Assembly (NCBI GenBank): GCA_029933275.1 | Contig: JAOZOM010000011.1 | Location: 1-17,317 of the forward strand | Length of the DNA: 17,317 nt | Reading direction: 5' to 3' | Origin: Anaerolineales bacterium | GTDB lineage: Bacteria > Chloroflexota > Anaerolineae > Anaerolineales > Villigracilaceae | Shown: positions 1-7,120 of the stretch, in pieces | Layout of the letters: each line of letters opens with the position of its first letter | Numbering within the stretch: the first letter of the stretch is position 1 | Position numbers and translations under genes: made by a program | Notes under the pieces: generated by a model | Told to the model about the DNA's origin: nothing | What the model saw: the letters and a program-made list of their open reading frames with translations, nothing else | Database searches by the model: none

Positions 1-588
1 ATCTGCCTCGCATCTGTTGTGCCGCATCTGACGGCGCGCGTTGTCGAGGCTTGCGAGCAGTATTTGCATCTTAATCCGCTCGTTGTGGATGTGGGCATCA
101 AGACCGGCGTGCGTATTCTTTACGAGAATCCCAGTGCGGTCGGTGCAGACCGTGTTGCGGACGCGGTCGCGGTGCATCAGCTTTATGGTGGTTCCGCCTG
201 CGTGATCGATTTTGGCACGGCGACAACTTTCAACGCAATCAATGTGCAGGGCGAATATCTCGGTGGGGCGATTACCGCGGGCGTAAATCTCGCCGCAGAT
301 GCGCTTTTTGAGCATGCAGCAAAACTTCCTCCAGTTGATCTTGCTCGTCCCCCATCCGTAATCGGGAAAAACACCACTCACGCCATGCAATCCGGGCTGC
401 TTTTTGGCTATGTCAGCATGGTCGAGGGGATGGTATCCCGCTTTCGTGCGGAACTTGGTGCAGAGATGAAGGTCATCGCCACGGGTGGATTAGCAGAAAG
501 CATCGCCAAAGAGACCGATAGCATTGATATCATCGCGCCGTGGCTTACTTTAGAAGGGTTGCGTCTGATTTGGGAAATGAATCGCTAA
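1..588 (+). CDS. coaX: Type III pantothenate kinase, 5'-truncated by window edge
   Basis: It phosphorylates pantothenate, the first step of coenzyme A synthesis, in the cytoplasm. The frame is open from base 1 (reading ICLASVVPHL), so the GTG at 19 is an internal codon and the true start lies outside the window. 195 residues are visible against about 255 for the family, so roughly the first 60, including the first phosphate-binding motif, are missing. Family signatures seen are the Y-x-NP...VGADR segment (bases about 121-153) and the second phosphate motif DFGTATTFNAI followed by GEYLGGAITAG (about 208-282). The C-terminal ATGGLA is the adenosine-side glycine turn. The stop lies one base before the ATG of the glycosyltransferase, which suggests joint transcription. 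Identification is firm; the type I and II kinases do not share these motifs. Confidence 0.93.
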   Translation: MCLASVVPHLTARVVEACEQYLHLNPLVVDVGIKTGVRILYENPSAVGADRVADAVAVHQLYGGSACVIDFGTATTFNAINVQGEYLGGAITAGVNLAADALFEHAAKLPPVDLARPPSVIGKNTTHAMQSGLLFGYVSMVEGMVSRFRAELGAEMKVIATGGLAESIAKETDSIDIIAPWLTLEGLRLIWEMNR

Positions 589-589
589 A

Positions 590-2068
590 ATGCTTCTCCT
601 AGAGAAAATTCAGCGCATTCCCGCCAAAAAATCCCGCCAATTTGCCCTCTTCCTCATTCTGCTTTGCGGCTTTATTTTACGCGTTGCCGCGCTCAACGAC
701 CCAATCTCCTACGACGAAGCCTACACCTACCAAGCCTTCGCATCCCAGCCGCTTTTCGTCTTGCTGACCGATTATCACCTCCCCAATAACCATATTTTTC
801 ACTCGCTCTTAGTTCACTTTTCCGCGTTGATTTTTGGGAATCACCTCTGGATTTTGCGTCTCCCGGCACTTCTCGCGGGGATGGGATTAATCTGGGCAAC
901 CTATCTTTTCGGGAATCGGCTCTACGCGCCTGAAGTTGGGCTTGCCTCCGCCGCATTGACTGCGATCTCGCCCGAGGCAATTTTGCACGCCACTAGGGCG
1001 CGCGGCTATAGCTTGGTTGCCCTCTTAACTCTCCTGATTTTTTATCTAGGGCTACAGGTTCTAACGCGAAAGAAATGGTTTCTCTGGTTGGGAATTGCGA
1101 TTCTCTCTGCACTCGGTTTTTGGACGATTCCGATTATGTTTTTCCCCTTCGGGATTTTATTTCTCTGGCTGATTTTGGAGTCTTTTAGCAATGATATTTT
1201 CCCCGCGTATGCCAAGCGTTGGGAATTTTTCAGATATTGGCTCATCACGGGCATTCTCTCGGCAATTGGCACTTTAATCCTTTATTTTCCGGTTTTACGC
1301 GTTTCGGGGACGAGATATTTGCTCGGCAATGTCTATATTGCTCCTGCCGAAAGCGGAGTTTATGCGAATATCTTAGGAGAACGTTTGCTCGAAACGGCAA
1401 ATTTTTGGATGAAAGGGTTGCCTACTTTTCTCGTCGTTCTGCTGGTTTTCGGTTTTTTCTTGGGGATTCTTTTTCACCGCAAATTAGCCTTGGTGCAGAT
1501 TCCTTTTCAACTCGCCGCGTTTTTGTGGATGACCGCCGTAATCATTTTGCGTCGCCCTAATGCTTATTCGCGCTTTTGGTCGTTTTTGCTCGCCCCGATG
1601 CTGATTTTCTCTGTCGCGGGGTTGCTTGGGTGGGGCAAGCAAGCGCAGGGTCACGCGCGTTTACGCTGGCTGAATAGCCTTTTGTCGATTCTCCTGCTCG
1701 GTGGGATGATAATCCATACAGCGCAGACGATTCCAACAATCTCCACAAGATGGATAGAGCCAAATAATGCTGAAGCTGCTTCGGAATGGCTCGTAGAGCG
1801 GCTCGAAGAGGGTGATATGGTGCTGATCGGGTATCCGCATAATCCTTCGATTTGGTACTATTTGGGGGCGCGGGGAATTCCGCATGGCTATTGGGAGGCT
1901 CGCACCGATTTTACGCGTGCCTATTTACTCACGACTAATCAAAGTTTGGAGAAGTTGGTACACACTTATCAGCTAGATGCGACTGATTTTGACTTACCAA
2001 ACGCGATTCAAGTGAAAAATTTTGGCAAAATTAAGATTTTTCTGGCATATCCACCGAAATTGCCTTGA
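590..2068 (+). CDS. GT-C membrane glycosyltransferase, family 39-like (ArnT/PMT type)
   Basis: This 492-aa polytopic membrane protein has about eleven hydrophobic segments, beginning near residue 18. The short loop after the first segment carries the acidic pair D42-E43 in SYDEAYTY, typical of GT-C enzymes that use a lipid-phosphate sugar donor (GT39/GT83, PMT_2 group). Later family-like stretches include LRLPALLAGMGLIWATYLFG and the ATRARGYSL segment. The C-terminal 100 residues (from about 390) are hydrophilic and probably lie outside the membrane. Such enzymes move a sugar from a polyprenyl-phosphate donor to a lipid or protein at the outer face of the membrane. Donor and acceptor cannot be told from sequence. 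The ATG is one base past the coaX stop. Family assignment is good; exact function is unknown. Confidence 0.8.
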   Translation: MLLLEKIQRIPAKKSRQFALFLILLCGFILRVAALNDPISYDEAYTYQAFASQPLFVLLTDYHLPNNHIFHSLLVHFSALIFGNHLWILRLPALLAGMGLIWATYLFGNRLYAPEVGLASAALTAISPEAILHATRARGYSLVALLTLLIFYLGLQVLTRKKWFLWLGIAILSALGFWTIPIMFFPFGILFLWLILESFSNDIFPAYAKRWEFFRYWLITGILSAIGTLILYFPVLRVSGTRYLLGNVYIAPAESGVYANILGERLLETANFWMKGLPTFLVVLLVFGFFLGILFHRKLALVQIPFQLAAFLWMTAVIILRRPNAYSRFWSFLLAPMLIFSVAGLLGWGKQAQGHARLRWLNSLLSILLLGGMIIHTAQTIPTISTRWIEPNNAEAASEWLVERLEEGDMVLIGYPHNPSIWYYLGARGIPHGYWEARTDFTRAYLLTTNQSLEKLVHTYQLDATDFDLPNAIQVKNFGKIKIFLAYPPKLP

Positions 2069-2088
2069 GATGTGTACCCTCTTTTAAG

Positions 2089-2706
2089 ATGACCGATCTC
2101 CGCCATGATTCTGACTATTTCCTCGAACTCCAAACCCAAACGGGATGGGGGGTGATGCTCCGCTCCTTCGCCTCGTGGCTTGACCCACAGCCTGCCTCCC
2201 TTATTTTGGACGTGGGATGCGGTCCCGGGCTTCTTTCTGCCATTTTCGCTCAAAGTGGATGCCGCATTTTTGGCATTGATTCATCTTTTGAAATGTTCCG
2301 CGATGCCCTTCATCCCGATTTGATTCTCGCCAATGCGCTCGCTCTTCCCCTTCCACCTGCCACCTTCAATCTGATAACTGCCTCCAACTTGCTTTTCCTC
2401 CTTCCCGACCCTCCCTTTGCCCTCAAAGAAATGACGCGTCTCCTCGCCCCCGCGGGAGAAATTGCCCTGCTCAATCCCTCCGAGAAAATGAGCCTCGCCG
2501 CCGCCAAGCAACTCGCCGACACGCGCGGGCTTGAAGGTTTAGCGCGCGAAACCCTACTCAACTACGCCGCTCGCTCCGAACATCATCACCGCTGGAGCGA
2601 AGATGATTTAAGAGAACTATTTGCCTCTGCAAATTTGACGCTGGTAGATACAAGTACCAAAATGGGGGAAGGCTTAATCCGCTTTGTGCGGGCTGTACTT
2701 AATTAA
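2089..2706 (+). CDS. Class I SAM-dependent methyltransferase (methyltransferase type 11-like)
   Basis: A 205-aa soluble Rossmann-fold methyltransferase. Motif I, DVGCGPG, is at residues 41-47 and binds SAM. The acidic end of strand 2 is D64 in IFGIDSS, where the ribose hydroxyls bind. The segment NLITASNLLFLLPDP fits motif IV with the following helix, and the MTRLLAPAGEIALLNPS stretch fits the post-motif seen in UbiE/Methyltransf_11 proteins. I chose the ATG at 2089. An in-frame TTG at 2065 would overlap the glycosyltransferase stop by four bases and add MRCVPSFK, which does not resemble the family. The methyl acceptor is unknown; small molecules or lipids are usual for this group. A promoter for fur begins 29 bases after the stop. 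Confidence 0.82.
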   Translation: MTDLRHDSDYFLELQTQTGWGVMLRSFASWLDPQPASLILDVGCGPGLLSAIFAQSGCRIFGIDSSFEMFRDALHPDLILANALALPLPPATFNLITASNLLFLLPDPPFALKEMTRLLAPAGEIALLNPSEKMSLAAAKQLADTRGLEGLARETLLNYAARSEHHHRWSEDDLRELFASANLTLVDTSTKMGEGLIRFVRAVLN

Positions 2707-2734
2707 AAATGATTAATTGGCAATTCTCAATTCC

Positions 2735-2763
2735 TTGACCATCCTCTCTTCCCTCTCTATAAT
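2735..2763 (+). promoter_or_regulatory. Sigma70-type promoter of the fur-family gene
   Basis: The -35 TTGACC (2735-2740) and -10 TATAAT (2758-2763) are separated by exactly 17 bp, close to the vegetative consensus. Transcription would start near 2770, inside the palindrome at 2763-2779, giving a leader of about 117 bases. The location in a noncoding gap and the adjoining operator support it. Confidence 0.72.
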
Positions 2764-2779
2764 TGAAAATGATTTTCAA
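2763..2779. promoter_or_regulatory. Fur-box-like operator
   Basis: TTGAAAATGATTTTCAA is a perfect 8-1-8 inverted repeat. Its inner 15 bases match the 7-1-7 Fur box TGATAATnATTATCA at all but two symmetric positions. It begins at the last base of the -10 and covers the predicted transcription start, so a bound repressor would block RNA polymerase. Fur, Zur and PerR boxes share this 7-1-7 layout; the TGA/TCA ends fit Fur better than the typical Zur or PerR ends. Autoregulation by the gene at 2887 is the inference. Confidence 0.7.
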
Positions 2780-2886
2780 ATACTCACAGAAGGGCGATTC
2801 TTTCTTTCTATTTTGATAAATATAATATCGCCAAGAGAATTTCTTTTTCTGTCCAAACGGGTTGTTTCTACGTTGAACAGGCAACT

Positions 2887-3312
2887 ATGTCCGTTGAAAA
2901 CTGGCTTACCGAATTCCGTTCACAAGGTTATCGTCTCACGGATGCGCGCCGCGCGGTCGTCGAGACTGTTGCCAAAAGTCCGCGCGCGCTCACTCCCGCC
3001 GAAATTCACGATTTGGCTAAGGAGCAATATCCCAAGCTGGGACTTGTCACCGTTTATCGTACCCTCGAAAAACTCGAGGAGTTGAATCTCGTTCAGCGCG
3101 TGCATCAAGAGCAGGGATGTAACGCCTATCTCGCCCATGCGGAGGGACATCAACATTTATTGATTTGCCAGAAATGCAAAAAAGCGGTTTATTTCGATGG
3201 CGATGATTTAAATGCATCCTTTGCCAAAGTTGGCGAGAAACATGGCTTTATTGTCCAAGAGCATTGGTTGCAATTATTCGGAATTTGCGAGGAGTGTAGA
3301 GAGAATGAATAA
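2887..3312 (+). CDS. Fur-family metal-dependent transcriptional repressor
   Basis: A 141-aa protein of normal Fur length. The N-terminal winged helix has the recognition helix in VTVYRTLEKL (54-63). The dimerisation half holds the metal ligands H84, H88 and H90 in HAEGHQH, and two structural-zinc CxxC pairs, C94/C97 and C134/C137. E125 and H126 in QEHW may also bind metal. The family senses Fe, Zn, Mn or peroxide. The metal cannot be settled from residues alone, so no fur/zur/perR symbol is given. The operator in its own promoter resembles a Fur box. The gene overlaps the downstream peptidase lipoprotein gene by eight bases, so the two are probably cotranscribed. No metal transporter is in the window. 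Confidence 0.9.
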   Translation: MSVENWLTEFRSQGYRLTDARRAVVETVAKSPRALTPAEIHDLAKEQYPKLGLVTVYRTLEKLEELNLVQRVHQEQGCNAYLAHAEGHQHLLICQKCKKAVYFDGDDLNASFAKVGEKHGFIVQEHWLQLFGICEECRENE

Positions 3313-4813
3313 ATTTAACCACAGATTACACCGATTCACACAGATTTTTCTTATTTCTGTCTCCCTATTTCTTTTGGTTCTTCTCCCCGCTTGCGCTCCC
3401 TCCCCAATTATCCCCTCTATCACTGAAACGCCGATTCCTTCAGCAACGCCGCGGCTATTAACAGCAACTCCGCCCATCGTGACCGAAACACCGATTCCCT
3501 CCCCAACCGCGATTCCGCTAGAGCGGGCGCAATATACCCTTTACGCGACTCTCGATTATGCCGCTAAGACTGTGGAGGTGCAGGAGAGCATCCTTTATCC
3601 CAATTTGAGTGGAGAACCGCTGACTGAGTTGGTGCTTGCAGTTGAACCTAATCTTTGGGCAGGCGGATTTGTGCTGAAAGAGATTAGCGTAGATGGCGCA
3701 CCAACAGATTACAGCCTCGAGGGACAGAGAATGAGTGTTCTGTTGGCTAGGGTTTTAGAGCCAAATCAAAATATAGCGATAAAAATAGATTACACCATCG
3801 TGTTGCCCTTCGCCGAGCAAGTTGATCCCAGCGTAGCGCGGGCGCGGATTTACGGGTATACCGCGCGCCAAATCAACCTGACAAATTGGTATCCCTTCAT
3901 CGTTCCGCGCATCGGCGGGGAATGGGTTTTGCATGATCCGTGGTTCTATGGCGAACATCTTGTGTATGACGCAGTGGATTACGAGGTTAATTTGCAGGTC
4001 AATGATCCGAGCGTGGTGGTTGCCGCGAGTGCTAATGCCGAATCCAATGTTGAGTGGACACAGTACAAGCTGAAAGGAGGGCGAGCCTTCGTTTTATCCG
4101 CTAGTCCCGAATTTAAAGTTCTTGAAACGGAAGTGCTTGGGGTGAAAGTCTACAGTTATTTCTATCCGCTTTTTGATGACCCCGCGCAAGAAGTGCTAAA
4201 CGTGACCGCCAAAGCGATTGAGTTATATAGCCGAGTTTACGGCGCATATTCGCATCAATCGTTGAGCGTGGTGCAGGGCGATTTCAACGATGGGATGGAG
4301 TATTCGGCGTTCTTTTTCCAATCGAATGGATTTTATAACACTTACGATGGGACAGCGCAAAATTATCTCACCTTCGTTTCGGCGCACGAAACCGCGCATC
4401 AATGGTGGTTTGAGAGCGTAGCTAATGACCAAGCCACTGAACCCTGGCTTGATGAAATGCTCGCCACTTATAGTGAGCGGATTTATTACGAAAATTATCA
4501 CCCCGAAGCGGTCGATTGGTGGTGGTTGGCGCGCATGTTCGATTATAGCCCCGATACTTGGGTTGATTTGCCCGTCAACGAGAATACCAGCGAGCGTGCC
4601 TATTGGCGAACGTCTTATTTTCACGGGGCGCATTTTCTCGAAGAGTTGCGCGGGCGCATCGGCGATGAGGCGTTTTTCGCTTTTTTGCAGGATTATCGAA
4701 CGCAAAACGCGGGCAAAATTGCTACAGGTGATGATTTTTTCAGAATCTTGCGTGAAAACACGGATGTGGATTTTTCGGATTTGACTCAAAAGTATTTTAG
4801 GATGCCGCACTAA
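3305..4813 (+). CDS. M1-family zinc metallopeptidase, lipoprotein (first tandem copy)
   Basis: A 502-aa secreted, lipid-anchored aminopeptidase-like protein. The signal peptide ends in the lipobox LPAC (C30). A Pro/Thr-rich spacer (about 31-70) follows, then an N-terminal beta domain and the catalytic domain. Zinc motif HETAH is at 361-365 and the third ligand E384 follows after 18 residues, as M1 requires. DGMEYSA corresponds to the GxMEN exopeptidase loop, and the Tyr in TSYFHGAHF probably is the catalytic tyrosine. I chose the ATG at 3305. It has GAGGAG ten bases upstream (3289-3294) and starts the signal peptide directly; upstream codons would add 31 residues that shadow the Fur gene. It overlaps the Fur gene by eight bases. 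Its natural substrate is unknown; peptide scavenging outside the membrane is the likely role. Confidence 0.88.
   Translation: MNKFNHRLHRFTQIFLISVSLFLLVLLPACAPSPIIPSITETPIPSATPRLLTATPPIVTETPIPSPTAIPLERAQYTLYATLDYAAKTVEVQESILYPNLSGEPLTELVLAVEPNLWAGGFVLKEISVDGAPTDYSLEGQRMSVLLARVLEPNQNIAIKIDYTIVLPFAEQVDPSVARARIYGYTARQINLTNWYPFIVPRIGGEWVLHDPWFYGEHLVYDAVDYEVNLQVNDPSVVVAASANAESNVEWTQYKLKGGRAFVLSASPEFKVLETEVLGVKVYSYFYPLFDDPAQEVLNVTAKAIELYSRVYGAYSHQSLSVVQGDFNDGMEYSAFFFQSNGFYNTYDGTAQNYLTFVSAHETAHQWWFESVANDQATEPWLDEMLATYSERIYYENYHPEAVDWWWLARMFDYSPDTWVDLPVNENTSERAYWRTSYFHGAHFLEELRGRIGDEAFFAFLQDYRTQNAGKIATGDDFFRILRENTDVDFSDLTQKYFRMPH
3318..3347. repeat. GATTxACAC-type short repeat inside the lipoprotein gene start
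   Basis: GATT recurs at 3324, 3333 and 3343 with ACAC/CACA in between, giving a period of 9-10 bases. It codes for NHRLHRFTQIF, the start of the signal peptide. I recognise similar ACAGATTACAC-type strings as dispersed intergenic repeats in several bacterial phyla; that is memory, not a search. Only this copy was seen in the window. Confidence 0.5.
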
Positions 4814-4814
4814 A

Positions 4815-6314
4815 ATGAAAACTAGCATATTGCGTATTGCGTGTTGCGTAATCTTTCTTTTAATGGCGGGGTGCGCGTCTCAGGCTCCCATCTCAACACC
4901 AACAGCGGAACCGACGCGTTTCAGCTTGCCTGCCGAGACCCCAACCGCGACTTTCACCCCCACCGCGTCCCCAACCCCGACTCTTACGCCCTCCCATACG
5001 CCGACTTTGCCTCCAAGCCAAACGCCCACACCCATCGGCGAGGGGCGACCACAATATCATTTCAACGCGGCATTGGATTTTGATGCACATACTCTTCAAG
5101 TAGCGGAGACGATTCTTTATACCAACCAAACGGAAAATTCTTTAGATTCGCTTGTTTTGGTAGTGGATCCGAATCGGCGCAGTGATGCCTTTGAACTGGA
5201 GAGTCTCGTCGTGGATGGATATGCGGTCTCGGCAACCTTGTTGGATGGCGTGCGGCTAGAGATTTTGCTAGAAACGCCCCTAAAGCCGAATGAAACCATC
5301 TCGTTGGAAATTCTCTATCGTTTAAATATCCCGCCGAAGCAGGAAGGCGAGGTTTTCGGTTATCTTAGCTACCAAATCAATTTAGTGGATTGGTATCCCT
5401 TCGTTGCACCTTATCAAGATGGCTGGATTATCCACAAGCCGAGTGGCGTGGGAGAGCATCTCGTTTACGAGACATCCGATTTTGATGTAGAGCTAAAAGT
5501 GGATGGGGAGGAAGATGATTACCTCATCGCGGCGAGTGCCGAGGGCGAGAAAAATGCTACGGGGACGCACTATCAACTCAAGAAAGCGCGGAATTTCGTC
5601 TTTTCTATCAGTCCGATATTCCGCTCACAAACGGAGGCAAGTGAAAACGCGCGCGTGACGAGTTTCTATTTCCCCGATTATGAAGAATCCGGCGAAGCAA
5701 TCCTAGAGGCAGCCGCGCGTGCGGTCAGCATCTACAGTCAGCGTTACGCGCCTTATCCGCATGAGCATTTGAGCGTTGTCCAAACCGAGTTGGCGGATGG
5801 GCTGGAATGTGATGGTTTGGTTTTTATGGGGACAAAATTTTACGATGAATACGATGGGACGCTCAAAAACAATCTCGTTTCGGTTGGCGTGCATGAGATT
5901 TCGCATCAATGGTGGTTCGGTTTGGTCGGAAACGATCAGGCAATGGAGCCGTGGTTGGATGAATCAATGGCTCTTTATAGCGAGCGGATTTTTTACGAGT
6001 CGGTTGATCCCTATCCCGTTACATGGTGGTGGCATTGGCGCGTCACTTGGTTTAAACCGAGCGGCTGGGTAAATACGAGCATCTACGATGGCTACGCTTT
6101 TCGCGAATATACGGATGCGGTTTATTTAGAAGGTGCGCTCTTTTTAGAAGATCTGCGCTATCGCATTGGCGAAAAAGCCTTCAATGCCTTTTTGCGTGAT
6201 TACGCCGCGACCTATACCGGAAAAATCGCCTCATCCGATGATTTTTTCAAGACTTTAGACCGACATACAGACGAGGATTATAGTGATATTGTTGAGCGGT
6301 ATTTTAAGCCTTAA
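4815..6314 (+). CDS. M1-family zinc metallopeptidase, lipoprotein (second tandem copy)
   Basis: A 499-aa paralog of the preceding gene, starting two bases after its stop. The lipobox is MAGC (C20). Residues about 21-75 form a longer Thr/Pro/Ser-rich linker of TPT/SPT type, as in wall-spanning lipoproteins. Zinc motif HEISH is at 360-364 with E383 18 residues on. The shared NDQAxEPWLDE and FLEDLRxRIG stretches show clear homology to the first copy. The GxMEN loop is altered: DGLECDG replaces DGMEYSA, with Met to Leu and Tyr to Cys, so substrate choice may differ. The Tyr in AVYLEGALFL is the probable catalytic tyrosine. The protein should be anchored on the outer face of the membrane. There is no terminator between the copies, so they are read as one operon with the fur-family gene. 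Confidence 0.88.
   Translation: MKTSILRIACCVIFLLMAGCASQAPISTPTAEPTRFSLPAETPTATFTPTASPTPTLTPSHTPTLPPSQTPTPIGEGRPQYHFNAALDFDAHTLQVAETILYTNQTENSLDSLVLVVDPNRRSDAFELESLVVDGYAVSATLLDGVRLEILLETPLKPNETISLEILYRLNIPPKQEGEVFGYLSYQINLVDWYPFVAPYQDGWIIHKPSGVGEHLVYETSDFDVELKVDGEEDDYLIAASAEGEKNATGTHYQLKKARNFVFSISPIFRSQTEASENARVTSFYFPDYEESGEAILEAAARAVSIYSQRYAPYPHEHLSVVQTELADGLECDGLVFMGTKFYDEYDGTLKNNLVSVGVHEISHQWWFGLVGNDQAMEPWLDESMALYSERIFYESVDPYPVTWWWHWRVTWFKPSGWVNTSIYDGYAFREYTDAVYLEGALFLEDLRYRIGEKAFNAFLRDYAATYTGKIASSDDFFKTLDRHTDEDYSDIVERYFKP
4830..4850. repeat. Three tandem TTGCGTR heptamers at a lipoprotein gene start
   Basis: Three exact-period heptamers, TTGCGTA, TTGCGTG and TTGCGTA, code for part of the signal peptide (RIACCVI). 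GCGTATTGCGT at 4832-4842 matches 17255-17265 exactly; over 21 bases the two sites agree at 18. Confidence 0.65.
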
Positions 6315-6353
6315 TTCGCTTGCTCTTTTTCTCTATATCTCCTTTCCCTTCCC

Positions 6354-7088
6354 ATGAAATTTACCCCCACAGAAATCGAAACCCTCTCCGAAGAATTTGA
6401 AAAATCCTCTCCGCAAGAAATTGTCACTTGGGCGGTAGAGAATTTTTGCCCCGATTTGGCAATGAGTTCCTCCTTTCAGAGCCAAAGTATGCCCCTTTTG
6501 CATATCACGCGGCAAATTCACCCTAAAATACGTGTCTTCTTTTTAGATACGGGGATGCACTTTTGGGATACGCTTATTTTTCGAGAACGTCTCGAAGAAA
6601 TTTGGCAACTCAACATCGTAGACCTCTACCCCGATGCAAGTTGGCGCACTTTTTTGCGACATTTCGGGCAAGACCTCCCCGAAACCGATCCCGATTTATG
6701 TTGCTATATTCGCAAAGTCCAGCCGATGCAAAAAGCGATGGAGGGATTAAGCGCGTGGATTACCGGAATCCGGCGTGACCAAACGGAGAACCGCGCCCGA
6801 ACTAAAATTCTTAAATATACGCGAGATGGTTTGCTCCGCATCGCCCCGCTCTTGAATTGGACTGGGGAGCAGATTACAAACTATATCGCCGAAAATGACC
6901 TTCCACGTCATCCCCTCCCCGCGGAACTTTATCCTAGCATCGGTTGTAAACCCTGTACGCGTCCCATCCAACCCGGCGAAAACACGCGTGCCGGACGCTG
7001 GTCTGGGCGCAACAAAACAGAATGTGGTCTCCATACCGAAATGTTCAACAAAAATCGCCTAACGGATGAAGATTTTAAGTTGCGATGA
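6354..7088 (+). CDS. cysH: Assimilatory adenylylsulfate (APS) reductase, CysH family
   Basis: A 244-aa cytoplasmic reductase that converts APS to sulfite and AMP with thioredoxin, feeding cysteine synthesis. The PP-loop SSSFQSQS (38-45) binds the nucleotide and LDTGMHF (64-70) follows. C116-C117 and C198xxC201 are the four ligands of the [4Fe-4S] cluster that marks APS reductases and is absent from PAPS reductases such as E. coli CysH. The catalytic cysteine is C224 in KTECGLH. Other signatures are TGIRRDQTENR and the NDLPRHPL loop. The gene begins 39 bases after the second peptidase. No ribosome binding site beyond a pyrimidine run, and no other sulfate-assimilation gene, is seen nearby. Specificity for APS is inferred from the cluster cysteines. 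Confidence 0.93.
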   Translation: MKFTPTEIETLSEEFEKSSPQEIVTWAVENFCPDLAMSSSFQSQSMPLLHITRQIHPKIRVFFLDTGMHFWDTLIFRERLEEIWQLNIVDLYPDASWRTFLRHFGQDLPETDPDLCCYIRKVQPMQKAMEGLSAWITGIRRDQTENRARTKILKYTRDGLLRIAPLLNWTGEQITNYIAENDLPRHPLPAELYPSIGCKPCTRPIQPGENTRAGRWSGRNKTECGLHTEMFNKNRLTDEDFKLR

Positions 7089-7120
7089 TGTAGAAAATTC
7101 AATAGTTTGGGGTCTACGGG

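Larger units (their letters stand above)
2707..2886 (+). promoter_or_regulatory. Intergenic regulatory region upstream of fur-family gene
   Basis: This 180-bp A/T-rich gap holds the promoter and palindrome listed separately. A second perfect TATAAT stands at 2821-2826, but only a poor -35 (TTCTTT, 2798-2803) lies 17 bp before it. An A/T-only inverted repeat, AATTAA (2701-2706) and TTAATT (2713-2718), overlaps the end of the methyltransferase gene. It is too weak to call a terminator. No small ORF was convincing. The ribosome binding site before the ATG at 2887 is weak (CAGG). Confidence 0.5.

Noticed and set aside
2065..2088. TTG start adding eight residues to the methyltransferase
   Set aside because: The ATG at 2089 gives a normal family N-terminus and avoids the overlap with the upstream stop.
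2701..2718. A/T inverted repeat as terminator or second Fur box
   Set aside because: The six-base arms contain only A and T with no U run typical of terminators, and the half sites match the Fur box poorly.
2717..3085. A 122-codon plus-strand frame across the fur promoter
   Set aside because: It crosses the promoter and operator and then runs in another frame through the Fur gene; no start signal or domain supports it.
4223..4828. A 201-codon open frame on the minus strand
   Set aside because: It is opposite the first M1 peptidase, which has the full zinc motif in the plus frame, and shows no recognisable domain.
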